Shown: positions 7,753 to 16,557, counted from the first letter of the stretch. The stretch: 64,000 nt of DNA from Streptomyces sp. NBC_01754 (GCF_035918015.1 NZ_CP109132.1:2976001-3040000); one strand, 5' to 3'. Program-made: numbers and translations. Notes: generated by a model from the letters alone, not told the origin.

Positions 7753-8370
7753 ATGGGACTGAACATAAATGTGCTGATCGCTGACTGGTCCTGGCTGGGG
7801 GAAGTCCCGCCCCACCGGCGGCTGAAGCGGCTGAGGGATGCCTGGTACGCCGACGAGACCGGACTGTGGGAGTTCGGGGCATCCACGGTCGAAGGCGACT
7901 GGGAGTGGCCCCTGGGGCCGGGCAGCACCCACTTCGGCATCTACGAGTTCCGGCGCACCGCGGGCTCGTACAAAGCGCACTTCCGGGCCGGACACCAGTG
8001 GGAGTCCGTCCGCGACTACGCCGACCCGCCGGTCCGCACGGCATTGGACACTCTTCTGGCCGGGCTGATCTGGGACGGGCCGGACGGTACGGCGGACCAC
8101 AAGGAGCCGGGGATCTTCTCCGACGACCCCGGTGTCGACCACGGCGTCCTGGTGGCCCGGTCCCCGACGAGTGTGCGGGAACTCGCCGCGGTCTGGCGGG
8201 GGGTGGAGCCCCGGCTCGAGGAACTGCGGGCGCCGTTCGACGAGCACGCCGCCGCCCCCGGCACCTGGTGCGGCGAGTTCCACGAGTTCACCGACCTCCT
8301 GGAGGACTGGGGCCGCGTCCTCGCCGAAGCCACCCGGCGCGGCTGGGCTGTCGTGGGGCTGAGCGATTAG
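7753..8370 (+). CDS. hypothetical protein
   Basis: The 205-residue soluble protein starts at the ATG at 7753 (MGLNINVLIADWSWL). It is rich in Trp and acidic residues, with segments such as LRDAWYADETGLWEFGAST, HFGIYEFRRTAGSYKAHFRAG and a helical C-terminal third (WRGVEPRLEELRAPFDEHAA). It has no signal peptide, membrane segment or catalytic motif. I do not recognise the family. The next genes (DUF1963, DUF4253 remnant) belong to groups common in Streptomyces accessory loci, so it could be part of the same accessory patch. Confidence 0.7.
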   Translation: MGLNINVLIADWSWLGEVPPHRRLKRLRDAWYADETGLWEFGASTVEGDWEWPLGPGSTHFGIYEFRRTAGSYKAHFRAGHQWESVRDYADPPVRTALDTLLAGLIWDGPDGTADHKEPGIFSDDPGVDHGVLVARSPTSVRELAAVWRGVEPRLEELRAPFDEHAAAPGTWCGEFHEFTDLLEDWGRVLAEATRRGWAVVGLSD

Positions 8371-8398
8371 ACCGGTTCTGCGGACCGACGTCGCCACG

Positions 8399-8596
8399 GT
8401 GGGTCTCCTCGATCCCCCGACCCGGGGCGTCTACACGATCACGCCGACTGGTGACCGGCACCCCTGCGCGGCGACCCTGCTCGGCCAACTCGCCACCGCC
8501 TTCGCCTCCGCCCGTCCCGACCACGCCGTTCGCCGGCCGACCGATGGACAGGCCCACCCCACCGGGCCGGTATCCGGCGTCGTCGCGGACTTCTGA
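8399..8596 (+). CDS. possible small hypothetical protein
   Basis: A 65-codon GTG-initiated frame with moderately biased third positions fills part of the 388-base gap between the 205-residue hypothetical and the DUF1963 gene. No motif or clear ribosome-binding site is visible. It may be chance coding or a decayed gene. The remainder of the gap to 8758 shows nothing recognisable. Confidence 0.2.
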   Translation: MGLLDPPTRGVYTITPTGDRHPCAATLLGQLATAFASARPDHAVRRPTDGQAHPTGPVSGVVADF

Positions 8597-8758
8597 ACGG
8601 GACTCTCCACGCTCGGCGTGCCGCGAATCCTCCGACCGCCGGGCGGTGCCGCCCGGCGGAGGTGCCGCACGCGTCGCGGCCCGGGAGGCCGGCAGAGCCC
8701 CACCTGATCGGAGAACCGCCGGGGGCCCCTGTCAGTGGTGCCATGGATGATCGGGCGC

Positions 8759-9628
8759 ATGACACATGGTTCCCGAGACGCTTTTCGCTCTCTCGCTTCA
8801 CGGCACCTGTCGCCCGAGGATGCCGAGAAGTGGCTCGGTCTCCTTCGCCCTGGTGTGCGTCTTGAGATAGCAGCAGGCTCTGACGAAGTGGTGGGCCGAC
8901 TCGGTGGCCTGCCGGCTTTGCCGGCCGACTCGAAGTGGCCGGTGTGGGAAGGGCACGGCCCCCTCTCCTTCGTTGCCGCGATCGACTGCGCGCGCCTGCC
9001 ATCGGCCGCGCTGGACATCGATCTGCCCGCAGCGGGAACCCTGCACTTCTTCTACTTCGACGGCCGGTCGGACGACGGCGAAGCCATCGTCGTGGCCGAG
9101 GACCGGGAGAGCTGGACAGGCGCCCGTGTGCTGTACACGGCGGCCGACGAGAAGGTGGTGGCGGAGCGGGCAACACCCGCCGGCCTGGAGCCGTATCCGA
9201 TGGAGCCGCTGACCTCCCGGGTGAAGATGACGGCCACCGAGCCCTGGCATCCGCGCGTCCGGGACGTCTTCGCGCCGGGTGCCCGGCTCGGGAACCGGTA
9301 CGACCACCCCGTCTGCTCGCAGGAGTTCCTCGACGCGCTGTGGGAGTTCGACGACGATGTGGGGCACCAGATCGGCGGCCACGCTCACTCCGTACAGAAC
9401 CCGGTGGAGATCGAGATCGCGGAGGCGGTCTTGGAAGGAGAGGTGTCCTGGGACGACCCTGGGCTGTCCGAGGAAGCCGGCGGCTGGGTGCTGTTGGCCC
9501 AGTTCGACAGCGAGGACGCCGCGGACATGATGTGGGGCGATGCCGGGGCCCTGTACTGGCTGATCCGCCCGGAGGATCTGGCCGAGCGGCGCTTCGAGCG
9601 GGCGATGTTCACCTGGCAGTGCTGCTGA
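8759..9628 (+). CDS. DUF1963 (YwqG-like) family protein
   Basis: The protein of about 289 residues carries the DUF1963 pattern: GRLGGLPALPADSKWPVWEGHGPLSFVAAIDCA, then LHFFYFDGRSDDGEAIVV, and the C-terminal WVLLAQFDSEDAADMMWGDAGALYWLIRPEDLAERRFE. The family is soluble, of poorly known function, and often appears near polymorphic-toxin immunity genes. Three in-frame ATGs (8735, 8747, 8759) are possible starts; 8759 keeps the conserved part. The reading frame remains open-like after the stop (next entry), hinting at decay or a lost partner. Confidence 0.75.
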   Translation: MTHGSRDAFRSLASRHLSPEDAEKWLGLLRPGVRLEIAAGSDEVVGRLGGLPALPADSKWPVWEGHGPLSFVAAIDCARLPSAALDIDLPAAGTLHFFYFDGRSDDGEAIVVAEDRESWTGARVLYTAADEKVVAERATPAGLEPYPMEPLTSRVKMTATEPWHPRVRDVFAPGARLGNRYDHPVCSQEFLDALWEFDDDVGHQIGGHAHSVQNPVEIEIAEAVLEGEVSWDDPGLSEEAGGWVLLAQFDSEDAADMMWGDAGALYWLIRPEDLAERRFERAMFTWQCC

Positions 9629-9907
9629 TGGCGGCCGTGCCTCCCGCCTGGGCAGGTCCGGTACACGCTGAGCCTGCCGGATGAGGGCGCTGCCCGGTCC
9701 GTCGCGGCTGAGCTGTCCGGGACGGGGCACCGTCTGACGGCAGTACGCGTTCACGACCACTTCCGGTTCGTTCCGTCGAGCATCTGGTACGGCAAGCCGT
9801 CGACGGACCCGGAGCTGGAGGGGCGGTGGCAGGTCTTCTCGCCGGCCGTCTACAGCGGCCACGAACCCATGGCCCTCGAGCCGTTCCTCCCCGACGCCGT
9901 GGGCTGA
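9629..9907 (+). pseudogene. gene remnant downstream of DUF1963
   Basis: In the same frame as the DUF1963 gene, directly after its TGA, about 93 codons read as protein-like sequence without a usable start: RYTLSLPDEGAARSVAAELS, then VRVHDHFRFVPSSIWYGKPS and RWQVFSPAVYSGHEP, up to a TGA at 9905. The ATG at 9628 is in another frame and stops after 18 codons. After 9907 the frame stays open to about 10080 with weaker character. This looks like a 5'-truncated hypothetical gene. The product is unknown. Confidence 0.4.
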
Positions 9908-10309
9908 CTGCTCGACGAGGAGTTCGCGTTCGGCGAGCCCTGTGAGACAGCGGGTGAGTTCCTCGGCGATCTCGCGGACGCTGTGCACCACCAAGGCACC
10001 TGCACCGATGCGACGATCGGGTCATCTGCAATCCCGCACACGCATCACAACGACGAATTGGCCGCCAGCCGAAGCTGACGGCCAATCACAAAAAATCAGG
10101 GCTGGCAAGTTCACACCTTCGGGTCCCGATGACTTCCTTCACTCAGGGAACAAGGGCATCAGGCAGGTCGAGGGGGCACGATACGCAACCACGAAGCTCC
10201 TTGTTCCGTAGCGGATGTTGGTCTGACGCAACGGGCAGGGAGCTTCCTGCGTCACGACCCTGCCGCCACCCGATCCGGACCGGACCGGAAGAGCTCATTG
10301 GATACGGTG

Positions 10310-10668
10310 GCCTGTCGGTGTCGAGCATGTCGTCGTCTTCGCCGACAGCTGTGTAGGTCGCCCACCACTGTGCGAGGAGGTCGGCAGGGTCGTGGTTGGC
10401 CGGGGAGGACATCTGCTCGGGGAAGAGCTCCCCGGATCCCCATGGGCGGAATTCGACATCGCTCGGATCCAGTGCGTCGAGCAGCAGCAGCCACATGCCG
10501 GAGTGTGTGTTCGGCGTGCATCCGCGCCCATGGACCGGCTTCGGCTGGTCCGTCACCGATCCATAGGACCTGTACGTCTCCGTCGTCTTCGTTGGAAGTG
10601 ACCATCCGGCCGGGCGGGAGGAGACCTTCAACGGTCAAGCGGGCTTCAGAGGGGCATGGATCGGCCAC
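10310..10668 (-). pseudogene. DUF4253 protein remnant, frameshifted and truncated
   Basis: Reading leftward from 10668, one frame encodes the DUF4253-like start (LTVEGLLPPGRMVTSNEDDG, VLWIGDGPAEAGPWARMHAEH). The similarity then jumps to another frame within the ACACAC run near 10501-10511 (SGMWLLLLDALDPSDVEFRPWGSGELFPEQ, PADLLAQWW, TAVGEDDDML). Removal of one base would restore the frame. Downstream of about 10310 family similarity is lost, so only the N-terminal third remains. The intact family has about 250-300 residues. Confidence 0.5.
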
Positions 10669-10689
10669 TGGTTCCGTGACCGATGGGTG

Positions 10690-10866
10690 TCACTGCGGGG
10701 AACCGGCCACTCGATCGCGGAACTTTCGGAAGGCGTGCCGACCCGACGTGCGTCCCGGAGCGATCAGGTCCCCTCCGGCGCAGTCGAGTGCCTTGCACCG
10801 CAGAGCTTGGGCAAACCGGAGGACGGGCGTCAGTACGTCATCGCCGGAGCCGCGGATATAGAGCAT
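10690..10866 (-). pseudogene. possible C-terminal gene fragment
   Basis: About 58 codons (MLYIRGSGDDVLTPVLRFAQ, then CKALDCAGGDLI and SGRHAFRKFRDRV) look protein-like and end in a normal stop, but the upstream part is not recognisable. It lies with two other remnants in the 9.6-11.05 kb decay zone. Function unknown. Confidence 0.3.
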
Positions 10867-10987
10867 GATCGAGTCCACTGGGTCCTCTGCCCGGCAGCGG
10901 CCAGGCACCTGCCGAGCAACCCGCCAGACCCGATACGCCGCCATCCACCACCCCGAACAGGCATCGAACGACCCCCGAAACGACGAA

Positions 10988-11019
10988 GATCCCGCCCGAT
11001 CTTCCGATCGGACGGGATC
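10988..11019 (-). terminator. hairpin downstream of tRNA-Ala
   Basis: 14-base arms (10988-11001 and 11006-11019, one mismatch) with a TTCC loop lie 40 bases beyond the 3' end of tRNA-Ala on its strand. Likely tRNA transcript terminator. Confidence 0.55.
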
Positions 11020-11058
11020 TCGTCACTGTTCCCGAGCTAACTCAAGAACAGTCGTCTG

Positions 11059-11132
11059 TGGACCTGTGGGGATTTGAACCCCAGACCCCCTCGATGCGAA
11101 CGAGGTGCGCTACCAGACTGCGCCACAGGCCC
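11059..11132 (-). tRNA. tRNA-Ala(CGC)
   Basis: The 74-base cloverleaf reads on the minus strand. The acceptor stem GGGCCTG/CAGGTCC has one G-T pair; the D arm contains GCGCAGTCTGGTAGCGC; the anticodon stem CCTCG/CGAGG encloses loop TTCGCAT with anticodon CGC (Ala, codon GCG); the T arm is TGGGG-TTCAAAT-CCCCA; the discriminator is A. CCA is not encoded. It lies 87 bases downstream of sepX on the same strand. Confidence 0.95.
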
Positions 11133-11219
11133 TTGCGACGAATGAAACTCTAGCACCCTCATCGGGGTGCTCGGAAATCCGTATCCCGGCAGGTCACCGA
11201 GTCGGCTCCGCCGCCGGTC

Positions 11220-12350
11220 TCACTCGTTGGCCGCGCGGGGCCGGTCCTCGTCGTCGTACTGGTCGAACAGCGGGGTACGGCCGCGCTCGCGGGGGCGCCG
11301 GGGCTGGTTGCCGCGGCGGCGGGGCGCCGGGGCCGCGTCGGGGGCGACGGGGTGCGAGGTACCCGTCTGGGAGGGCTCTGCCGTGCTGGAGCGGGCCGCG
11401 CTCCAGGTCTCGGGGTCGCCGACCTCCACCCCGCCCGTGGCGCGGGGGGCGACCGGGGCGGTGACGTAGGTCGGCAGCGGGACGGGCACCGGCTCCCAGC
11501 TGTCGCCCTGGGCCGGACCGCGTTCGCGCTGCTGGTCCACCCACTCCGCGTGGTCCGTCTGCTCGACCAGCGCACGGCGCCCGGCCTCCTGCGGGGAGAC
11601 CGTGGGGGCGGGGAGCGGGTGGCCCGCTTCGGGCTCCTCGTCCGGCTCGGCGGGAGCCACCGTGGCCGGCTGGTGCCGGCGCGGACGGTTCTCGCGGAGC
11701 CGCTGGGCGGCCACCTCGGCCCGGCGCCGGTCCATGGTGAAGACGAACCGGCGGCGTTCCTGCCCCCGCAGATGCACGATGTACGCGCTCAGCAGCACCG
11801 CCGGGACGGCGGGCGCCCAGAGGAAGCGGAGACCGCCGACCGCCGCCACGACCGCACCCAGCGTGAACGCCATGAACAGGACGGTGGTCGTACGCCGGCG
11901 GCGGGCGAGAACCTGCGAGCGCCGGGCCCGCCGCTCACGCTCCGCTTCCCCGCCGGGCGTACGCGGGCGCCGGGCGGGGGCGGGTCGCGCCTCCTCGCCC
12001 GGGCGCCCGTCGGCGGCATGCCCCGGCGCGGTGTCGTGCGCCGAGTCGTGCAACCGGGCTTCCGTGTGTGCCGGAGGCGCGGAAAAGGCCCGGACGTCGA
12101 CGGACTCGAATCGGTCCGTGACGGCATCCGGGTCCACGTCACCAGGCGCCTCCCCGGCTTCCCGCCCCTGGATCTCCTTGGCGTACCGGCGCTCCATGGC
12201 CGCCCGTCCGGACAGCAGCCGGATGGCGGTGCTGAAGCGTTCCGTCGGACGGGCTTCATTGAGCTCGTCCTGCCTGCGGAGCCACATCGGGACCAGGTAG
12301 GCGGCCCAGGCACCGACGATGACTGCGTAGATGAGGCCGCTGCTGCTCAC
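11220..12350 (-). CDS. sepX: SepX/GLPR-like divisome membrane protein
   Basis: The 376-residue protein has an N-terminal membrane segment (GLIYAVIVGAWAAYLVPMWL), a basic linker (RRQDELNEARPTERFS), and two further helices near 160-205 (LFMAFTLGAVVAAVGGLRFL, then VPAVLLSAYIVHLRG). A long charged, disordered tail follows. This layout and the position beside a GNAT gene, a moeA/glp gene and galU match SepX of Streptomyces, a DivIVA-associated divisome protein, and its corynebacterial counterpart GLPR, the membrane partner of the gephyrin-like Glp. The GTG at 12350 is preferred; a GTG two codons upstream is also possible. Identity rests on topology plus conserved neighbourhood. Confidence 0.8.
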   Translation of the reverse strand: MSSSGLIYAVIVGAWAAYLVPMWLRRQDELNEARPTERFSTAIRLLSGRAAMERRYAKEIQGREAGEAPGDVDPDAVTDRFESVDVRAFSAPPAHTEARLHDSAHDTAPGHAADGRPGEEARPAPARRPRTPGGEAERERRARRSQVLARRRRTTTVLFMAFTLGAVVAAVGGLRFLWAPAVPAVLLSAYIVHLRGQERRRFVFTMDRRRAEVAAQRLRENRPRRHQPATVAPAEPDEEPEAGHPLPAPTVSPQEAGRRALVEQTDHAEWVDQQRERGPAQGDSWEPVPVPLPTYVTAPVAPRATGGVEVGDPETWSAARSSTAEPSQTGTSHPVAPDAAPAPRRRGNQPRRPRERGRTPLFDQYDDEDRPRAANE

Positions 12351-12507
12351 GCTCACACCGTAGAGGGGTTTGCACGGCGGCATCCGCCAATTGGCCCGGT
12401 GTGTCGCGTGATCCAGCTGATATCCGGGTCTTTTTTTGTGATTCTTCGGATCAGTACATGGCGTACGTCGGCCGACTTGCGGTCATTGAGCGACCAAATT
12501 CGAACAC

Positions 12508-13137
12508 TTATTTCATTTCGCCGGGCATCTGCGGCGCCTGCGGAGTGCCTGCCCGTGCCCTGCGCCAACGGCGGAGCAGCCCGTCGGGCACCTCCTCGGC
12601 GGTGAGCGCGAAGATCAGGTGGTCACGCCACGCGCCGTCGATGTGGAGATAGCGGGGACGAAGCCCTTCCTCACGGAATCCGAGTTTCTCCACGACCCTT
12701 CGGCTGGGCCTGTTCTCCGGCCGGATGCACACCTCGATCCGGTGCAGACCGACCGTGCGGAAGCAGTGGTCCACGGCCAGGGCCACCGCGGTCGGTACGA
12801 CGCCACGTCCCGCCACGCCCTGGTCGACCCAGTAACCGACGTGGCCCGAGCACATCGAACCCCAGGTGATACCCGCGACCGTCAACTGCCCGACGAGGCG
12901 CCCCTCGTACTCGATGGCGAAGGGCAGCATCCGCCCCGCGTTGGCCTCGGAGCGCAGGTGGCGGACCATCTGCCGGTAGGTGGGGCGCTGGGCCGTCGGG
13001 CCGCCCGGGGCCGGCGGCGGCACGGTGGCTTCCCACGGCCTCAGCCAGTCGCGGTTACGCCGGTTGACCTCGCGCCACGCGCGCTGGTCCCGCAGCTTGA
13101 TCGGGCGGAGGGTGATCGCACCGTCGGTCAGGATCAC
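12508..13137 (-). CDS. RimJ/RimL-type GNAT acetyltransferase
   Basis: The 209-residue protein has the ribosomal-protein-alanine acetyltransferase pattern: LTDGAITLRPIKLRDQRAWR at the N-terminus, GYWVDQGVAGRGVVPTAVAL (acetyl-CoA loop, about 102-121) and HRIEVCIRPENRPSRRVVEKLGFREEGL. It probably acetylates N-terminal alanine of a ribosomal or other protein. A rimJ-like gene between glp and glpR is a conserved feature of this actinobacterial locus. The GTG start lies 18 bases past the mog stop, consistent with cotranscription. Confidence 0.85.
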   Translation of the reverse strand: MILTDGAITLRPIKLRDQRAWREVNRRNRDWLRPWEATVPPPAPGGPTAQRPTYRQMVRHLRSEANAGRMLPFAIEYEGRLVGQLTVAGITWGSMCSGHVGYWVDQGVAGRGVVPTAVALAVDHCFRTVGLHRIEVCIRPENRPSRRVVEKLGFREEGLRPRYLHIDGAWRDHLIFALTAEEVPDGLLRRWRRARAGTPQAPQMPGEMK

Positions 13138-13154
13138 CGGCCAGTTCGGGACGT

Positions 13155-13661
13155 TCAGCTCGGGCTCCCCGGTCGGGGGTGGTCGCCGCCGCGCATCTGG
13201 TCGACGGCGTGCGCCAGTAGCCTCCCCAGGACCGCGAGCCCGTCGCGCACACCGCCGGTCGAGCCGGGCAGGTTCACCACGAGGGTGCGCTCCGCGGTGC
13301 CCGCGAGGCCGCGGGACAGTGCGGCGGTGGGCACCTCGTCCCGGCCCTCCGCCCGGATCGCCTCGGCGATGCCCGGGATCTCACGGTCGATGACGCGGCG
13401 GGTGGCCTCCGGCGTGAGGTCGGTGGGCGAGACGCCCGTGCCGCCGGTGGTGACGATCACGTCGTAGCCGGCCGCCACGCCGCCCCGCAGGGCGGCCTCG
13501 ACCGGGTCGCCGTCCGGGACGACCTGGGGGCCCTCGACGGCGAAGCCCAGAGCCCTGAGCCCTTCGGCGACGAGGGGCCCGCCCTTGTCGGGATAGACAC
13601 CGGCCGAGGCGCGGTTCGAGGCGGTCACGACCAGGGCGCGGTAGCCGGCGGAGGCGCTCAT
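13155..13661 (-). CDS. mog: molybdopterin adenylyltransferase, MogA/MoaB family
   Basis: The 168-residue protein has the MoCF-binding fold: ALVVTASNRASAGVYPDKGG near the N-terminus, YDVIVTTGGTGVSPTDLTPEA (about 66-86, the TTGGTG motif) and the C-terminal VVNLPGSTGGVRDGL. It adenylylates molybdopterin before metal insertion by MoeA. Its ATG overlaps the moaC stop (ATGA), so the two are translationally coupled within the leftward cofactor cluster. Confidence 0.9.
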   Translation of the reverse strand: MSASAGYRALVVTASNRASAGVYPDKGGPLVAEGLRALGFAVEGPQVVPDGDPVEAALRGGVAAGYDVIVTTGGTGVSPTDLTPEATRRVIDREIPGIAEAIRAEGRDEVPTAALSRGLAGTAERTLVVNLPGSTGGVRDGLAVLGRLLAHAVDQMRGGDHPRPGSPS

Positions 13662-14158
13662 GTCCCGGCCCCTCCGGGCGCCGGACGACGGTAGTCCCCG
13701 GACGCGCCGCCCGACTTCGCCTCGACCCGTACGTCCGTGATCACCGCGCTCTTGTCGACCGCCTTGATCATGTCGACCACCGTGAGCGCGGCGACCGACA
13801 CGGCGGTCAGGGCCTCCATCTCGACGCCCGTGCGGTCGGTGGTCTTCACGGTGGCCAGGATCTCCACGGCGTCGTCGGCGACGGTCAGGTCGACCTTCAC
13901 TCCCGAGACGGACAGCGGGTGACAGAGCGGGATCAGGTCCGGGGTGCGCTTGGCCCCCATGATCCCGGCGATCCGCGCGGTGGCGAGCGCGTCGCCCTTG
14001 GAAACGCCCTCTCCCCGCAGGAGTTCGACGACCCTCGGCGACACGAGAACCCGGCCGCTCGCCCGGGCCACCCGGGCCGTGACGTCCTTCTCCGACACGT
14101 CGACCATGCGGGCCGCACCCGCCCCGTCGATGTGCGTCAGCCTGTTCTGCGTACTCAA
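13658..14158 (-). CDS. moaC: cyclic pyranopterin monophosphate synthase MoaC
   Basis: The 166-residue protein carries MoaC landmarks: LTHIDGAGAARMVDVSEK, KGDALATARIAGIMGAKRT, LIPLCHPLSVSGVKVDL and METLTAV-like MEALTAVSVAALTVVDMIKAVDK with the catalytic Lys-Asp pair. It converts 3',8-cyclo-GTP to cyclic pyranopterin monophosphate. The start is taken as TTG at 14158 with GGCGGAG upstream, because the in-frame ATG further upstream adds 38 unconserved residues. No moaA partner is in the window. Confidence 0.92.
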   Translation of the reverse strand: MSTQNRLTHIDGAGAARMVDVSEKDVTARVARASGRVLVSPRVVELLRGEGVSKGDALATARIAGIMGAKRTPDLIPLCHPLSVSGVKVDLTVADDAVEILATVKTTDRTGVEMEALTAVSVAALTVVDMIKAVDKSAVITDVRVEAKSGGASGDYRRPAPGGAGT

Positions 14159-14282
14159 CTCACTCCGCCCAGCGGTAGGACGCCGATTGCCCACACCGGC
14201 ACGCACGGGCGTGCGGGCCGGGGGTCCGGGGGCTTCCCCGGGAAGGCACAGCGCCAGATACCGTACCGCCACCGCGCGCCTG

Positions 14283-15641
14283 TCAGCGGAGGAGGATCAC
14301 CTCGGTCTCCGTGCCGGGCTCCGCCGAGGTCGTGTCCTCGGGCAGCACGATCAGCGCGTCGGCCCGGGCCAGGGCGGCGACCAGATACGACCCGGAACCT
14401 CCCACCGGGGTCACCGTGCCGGCCTCTGCGTCGTAGCTCCCGCGCAGGAACTGACGCCTGCCGGACGGCGAGGACAGCGCCTCCTCCACGGCCAGCGTGG
14501 CCCGGACCGCCGGGCGGTGGACGTCGTCGAGCCCCATCAGGGTCCGGATCGCCGGTCGTACGAAGAGCTCGAAGGAGACGTACGCGGAGACCGGGTTGCC
14601 CGGCAGCGCCAGCAGCGGTGTGTGGTCCGGGCCGATCGAGCCGAATCCCTGGGGTTTGCCCGGCTGCATCGCGAGCCTGCGGAAGTCGATCCCGCCCGCC
14701 GGTTCGTCCGCGTCGGCCCCGGGGCCGGCCTCCGTGTCCCCCGCCCCGTCGCCCGGCGCGTGGCCGAAGGAGGACAGGGCCTCCTTGACCACGTCGTAGG
14801 CGCCGACGCTGACACCGCCCGTGGTGACGACGATGTCGGCCCGGATCAACTGGTCCTCGATGGTGGCGCGCAGCGTCGCGGCGTCGTCGGCGACGGCGGC
14901 CACCCGGTAGGCGATCGCCCCGGCGTCCCGGGCCGCGGCCGTGAGCGCGAAGCTGTTGGAGTCGTAGATCCGGCCGCCGGAAAGCTCCTCGCCCGGCGGC
15001 ACGAGCTCACTGCCCGTGGAGAGCACGACGACACGCGGGCGCGGCCGCACCTTCACCGTCGCGCGGCCGATCGCGGCGAGCAGCCCGATCTGCGCGGGCC
15101 CGACGACCGAGCCCGCCCGCAGCGCCAGGTCCCCCGGGCGTACGTCGCTGCCCCGGGTCCTGACGTGGGCCCCGGCCTTCGCGGGCCGGTGGACCCGGAC
15201 CTCGCCGCTCGCCCCCTCCGGGGCCTCGCTGTGTGCCCGCATGGCGGTGGCGGGGCCACCGCCGCTGCCGCCGTCCGTCCACTCGACCGGGACGACCGCC
15301 CCGGCACCCTCGGGCAGCGGGGCTCCGGTCATGATGCGGGCCGCCTCGCCGGGGGCGAGCAACCGGCCGCCGGCCAGCCCCCCGTCCCCCGCGGCGACGT
15401 CACCGACGACGGTGAGGACGGCCGGGAACTCCTCGCTCGCGCCCTCGACGTCGGAGACCCGGACCGCGTAACCGTCCATCGAGCTGTTGTCGAACGGCGG
15501 CAGCGCGACCTCCACCACGACGTCCTCGACCAGGACGCAGCCCTGGGCGTCGGGCAGCTGCAACTCGATGGGCTCCAGCGGCCGCACCGCGGCGAGGATG
15601 TCTTCCAGGTGCTCGTCGACCGACCAGATGGTGCTGCTCAC
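14283..15641 (-). CDS. moeA: MoeA/gephyrin-like protein (molybdopterin molybdotransferase or Glp)
   Basis: The 452-residue protein shows MoeA domain order: N-terminal VDEHLEDILAAVRPLEP, DNSSMDGYAVR (about 51-61), RIMTGAPLPEGAGAVVPVE, the MoCF-like DIVVTTGGVSVGAYD (about 270-284) and LALPGNPVSAYVSFELF. An acidic insertion (about 295-325, GDGAGDTEAGPGADADEP) interrupts the catalytic domain. MoeA inserts molybdate. In corynebacteria the paralogue encoded in this same galU-rimJ-glpR context is Glp, which binds FtsZ. Position next to galU and sepX supports a Glp-like role; neighbouring moaC and mog support cofactor synthesis. It may do both. Confidence 0.88.
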   Translation of the reverse strand: MSSTIWSVDEHLEDILAAVRPLEPIELQLPDAQGCVLVEDVVVEVALPPFDNSSMDGYAVRVSDVEGASEEFPAVLTVVGDVAAGDGGLAGGRLLAPGEAARIMTGAPLPEGAGAVVPVEWTDGGSGGGPATAMRAHSEAPEGASGEVRVHRPAKAGAHVRTRGSDVRPGDLALRAGSVVGPAQIGLLAAIGRATVKVRPRPRVVVLSTGSELVPPGEELSGGRIYDSNSFALTAAARDAGAIAYRVAAVADDAATLRATIEDQLIRADIVVTTGGVSVGAYDVVKEALSSFGHAPGDGAGDTEAGPGADADEPAGGIDFRRLAMQPGKPQGFGSIGPDHTPLLALPGNPVSAYVSFELFVRPAIRTLMGLDDVHRPAVRATLAVEEALSSPSGRRQFLRGSYDAEAGTVTPVGGSGSYLVAALARADALIVLPEDTTSAEPGTETEVILLR

Positions 15642-15645
15642 GCTC

Positions 15646-16548
15646 CTACAACTCCTCGGTGACGTATCGCTTCAGCCAGGCCCGGAAGTCCGGCCCCAGG
15701 TCCTCACGTTCGCACGCCAGTCTGACAATGGCACGCAGATAGTCACTGCGGTCGCCGGTGTCGTAGCGGCGGCCCTTGAAGACGACGCCGTGCACCGGGC
15801 CGCCGGTCTCCTCGTCCTCGGTCATGAGCTGGAGGGCGTCGGTGAGCTGGATCTCGCCGCCCCGGCCGGGCTCGGTCCGCCGCAGTATGCCGAAGACCGC
15901 GGGGTCCAGGACATAGCGGCCGATGACGGCGAGGTTGCTGGGCGCGTCGGCCGGATCCGGCTTCTCCACCAGCCCCGTGACCCGCACGACGTCGCTGTCC
16001 GCGGTGGCCTCGGTGGCCGCGCATCCGTACATGTGGATCTGCGCCGGGTCGACCTCCATGAGGGCGACCACGCTGCCGCCCTCCCGTTCCTGGACCTCGA
16101 TCATCCGCGAGAGCAGCGGGTCCCGGGGGTCCATCAGGTCGTCGCCGAGGAGGACGGCGAAGGGCTGGTCACCCACGTGCGGGGCAGCGCACAGGACGGC
16201 GTGGCCGAGGCCGCGCGGGTCACCCTGGCGGACGTAGTGCATGGTGGCCAGATCGCTGGACTCCTGCACCTTGGAGAGCCGTTCGGCGTCCCCCTTGCGG
16301 TACAGCGCCGACTCCAGCTCGTAGTTCCGGTCGAAGTGGTCCTCCAGGGGACGCTTGTTGCGACCGGTGATCATCAGTACGTCGGAGAGGCCTGCGGCCA
16401 CCGCCTCCTCGACGACATACTGGATGGCGGGCTTGTCGACGACAGGCAGCATCTCTTTCGGAGTGGCCTTGGTGGCCGGCAGGAACCGGGTGCCGAGACC
16501 TGCAGCCGGGATGACAGCCTTGCTGATCCTGGGGCGCGACTGAGTCAT
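15646..16548 (-). CDS. galU: UTP-glucose-1-phosphate uridylyltransferase GalU
   Basis: The 300-residue protein has the nucleotidyltransferase signature AVIPAAGLGTRFLPATKATPKEMLPVVDKP (about 11-40), then YVVEEAVAAGLSDVLMITGR, AVLLGDDLMDP, GLVEKPDPADAPSNLAVIGRYVL and RRYDTGDRSDYLRA, with the normal bacterial GalU length. It makes UDP-glucose for polysaccharide and glycogen-related metabolism. It heads the leftward cluster and is divergent from the formyl-THF cyclo-ligase gene; its stop lies 4 bases before the moeA start. Confidence 0.96.
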   Translation of the reverse strand: MTQSRPRISKAVIPAAGLGTRFLPATKATPKEMLPVVDKPAIQYVVEEAVAAGLSDVLMITGRNKRPLEDHFDRNYELESALYRKGDAERLSKVQESSDLATMHYVRQGDPRGLGHAVLCAAPHVGDQPFAVLLGDDLMDPRDPLLSRMIEVQEREGGSVVALMEVDPAQIHMYGCAATEATADSDVVRVTGLVEKPDPADAPSNLAVIGRYVLDPAVFGILRRTEPGRGGEIQLTDALQLMTEDEETGGPVHGVVFKGRRYDTGDRSDYLRAIVRLACEREDLGPDFRAWLKRYVTEEL

Positions 16549-16557
16549 GCGCAGAAC

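Noticed and set aside
13944..15662. A 572-codon plus-strand frame
   Set aside because: Antisense to moeA and moaC, both of which have complete family motifs on the other strand.
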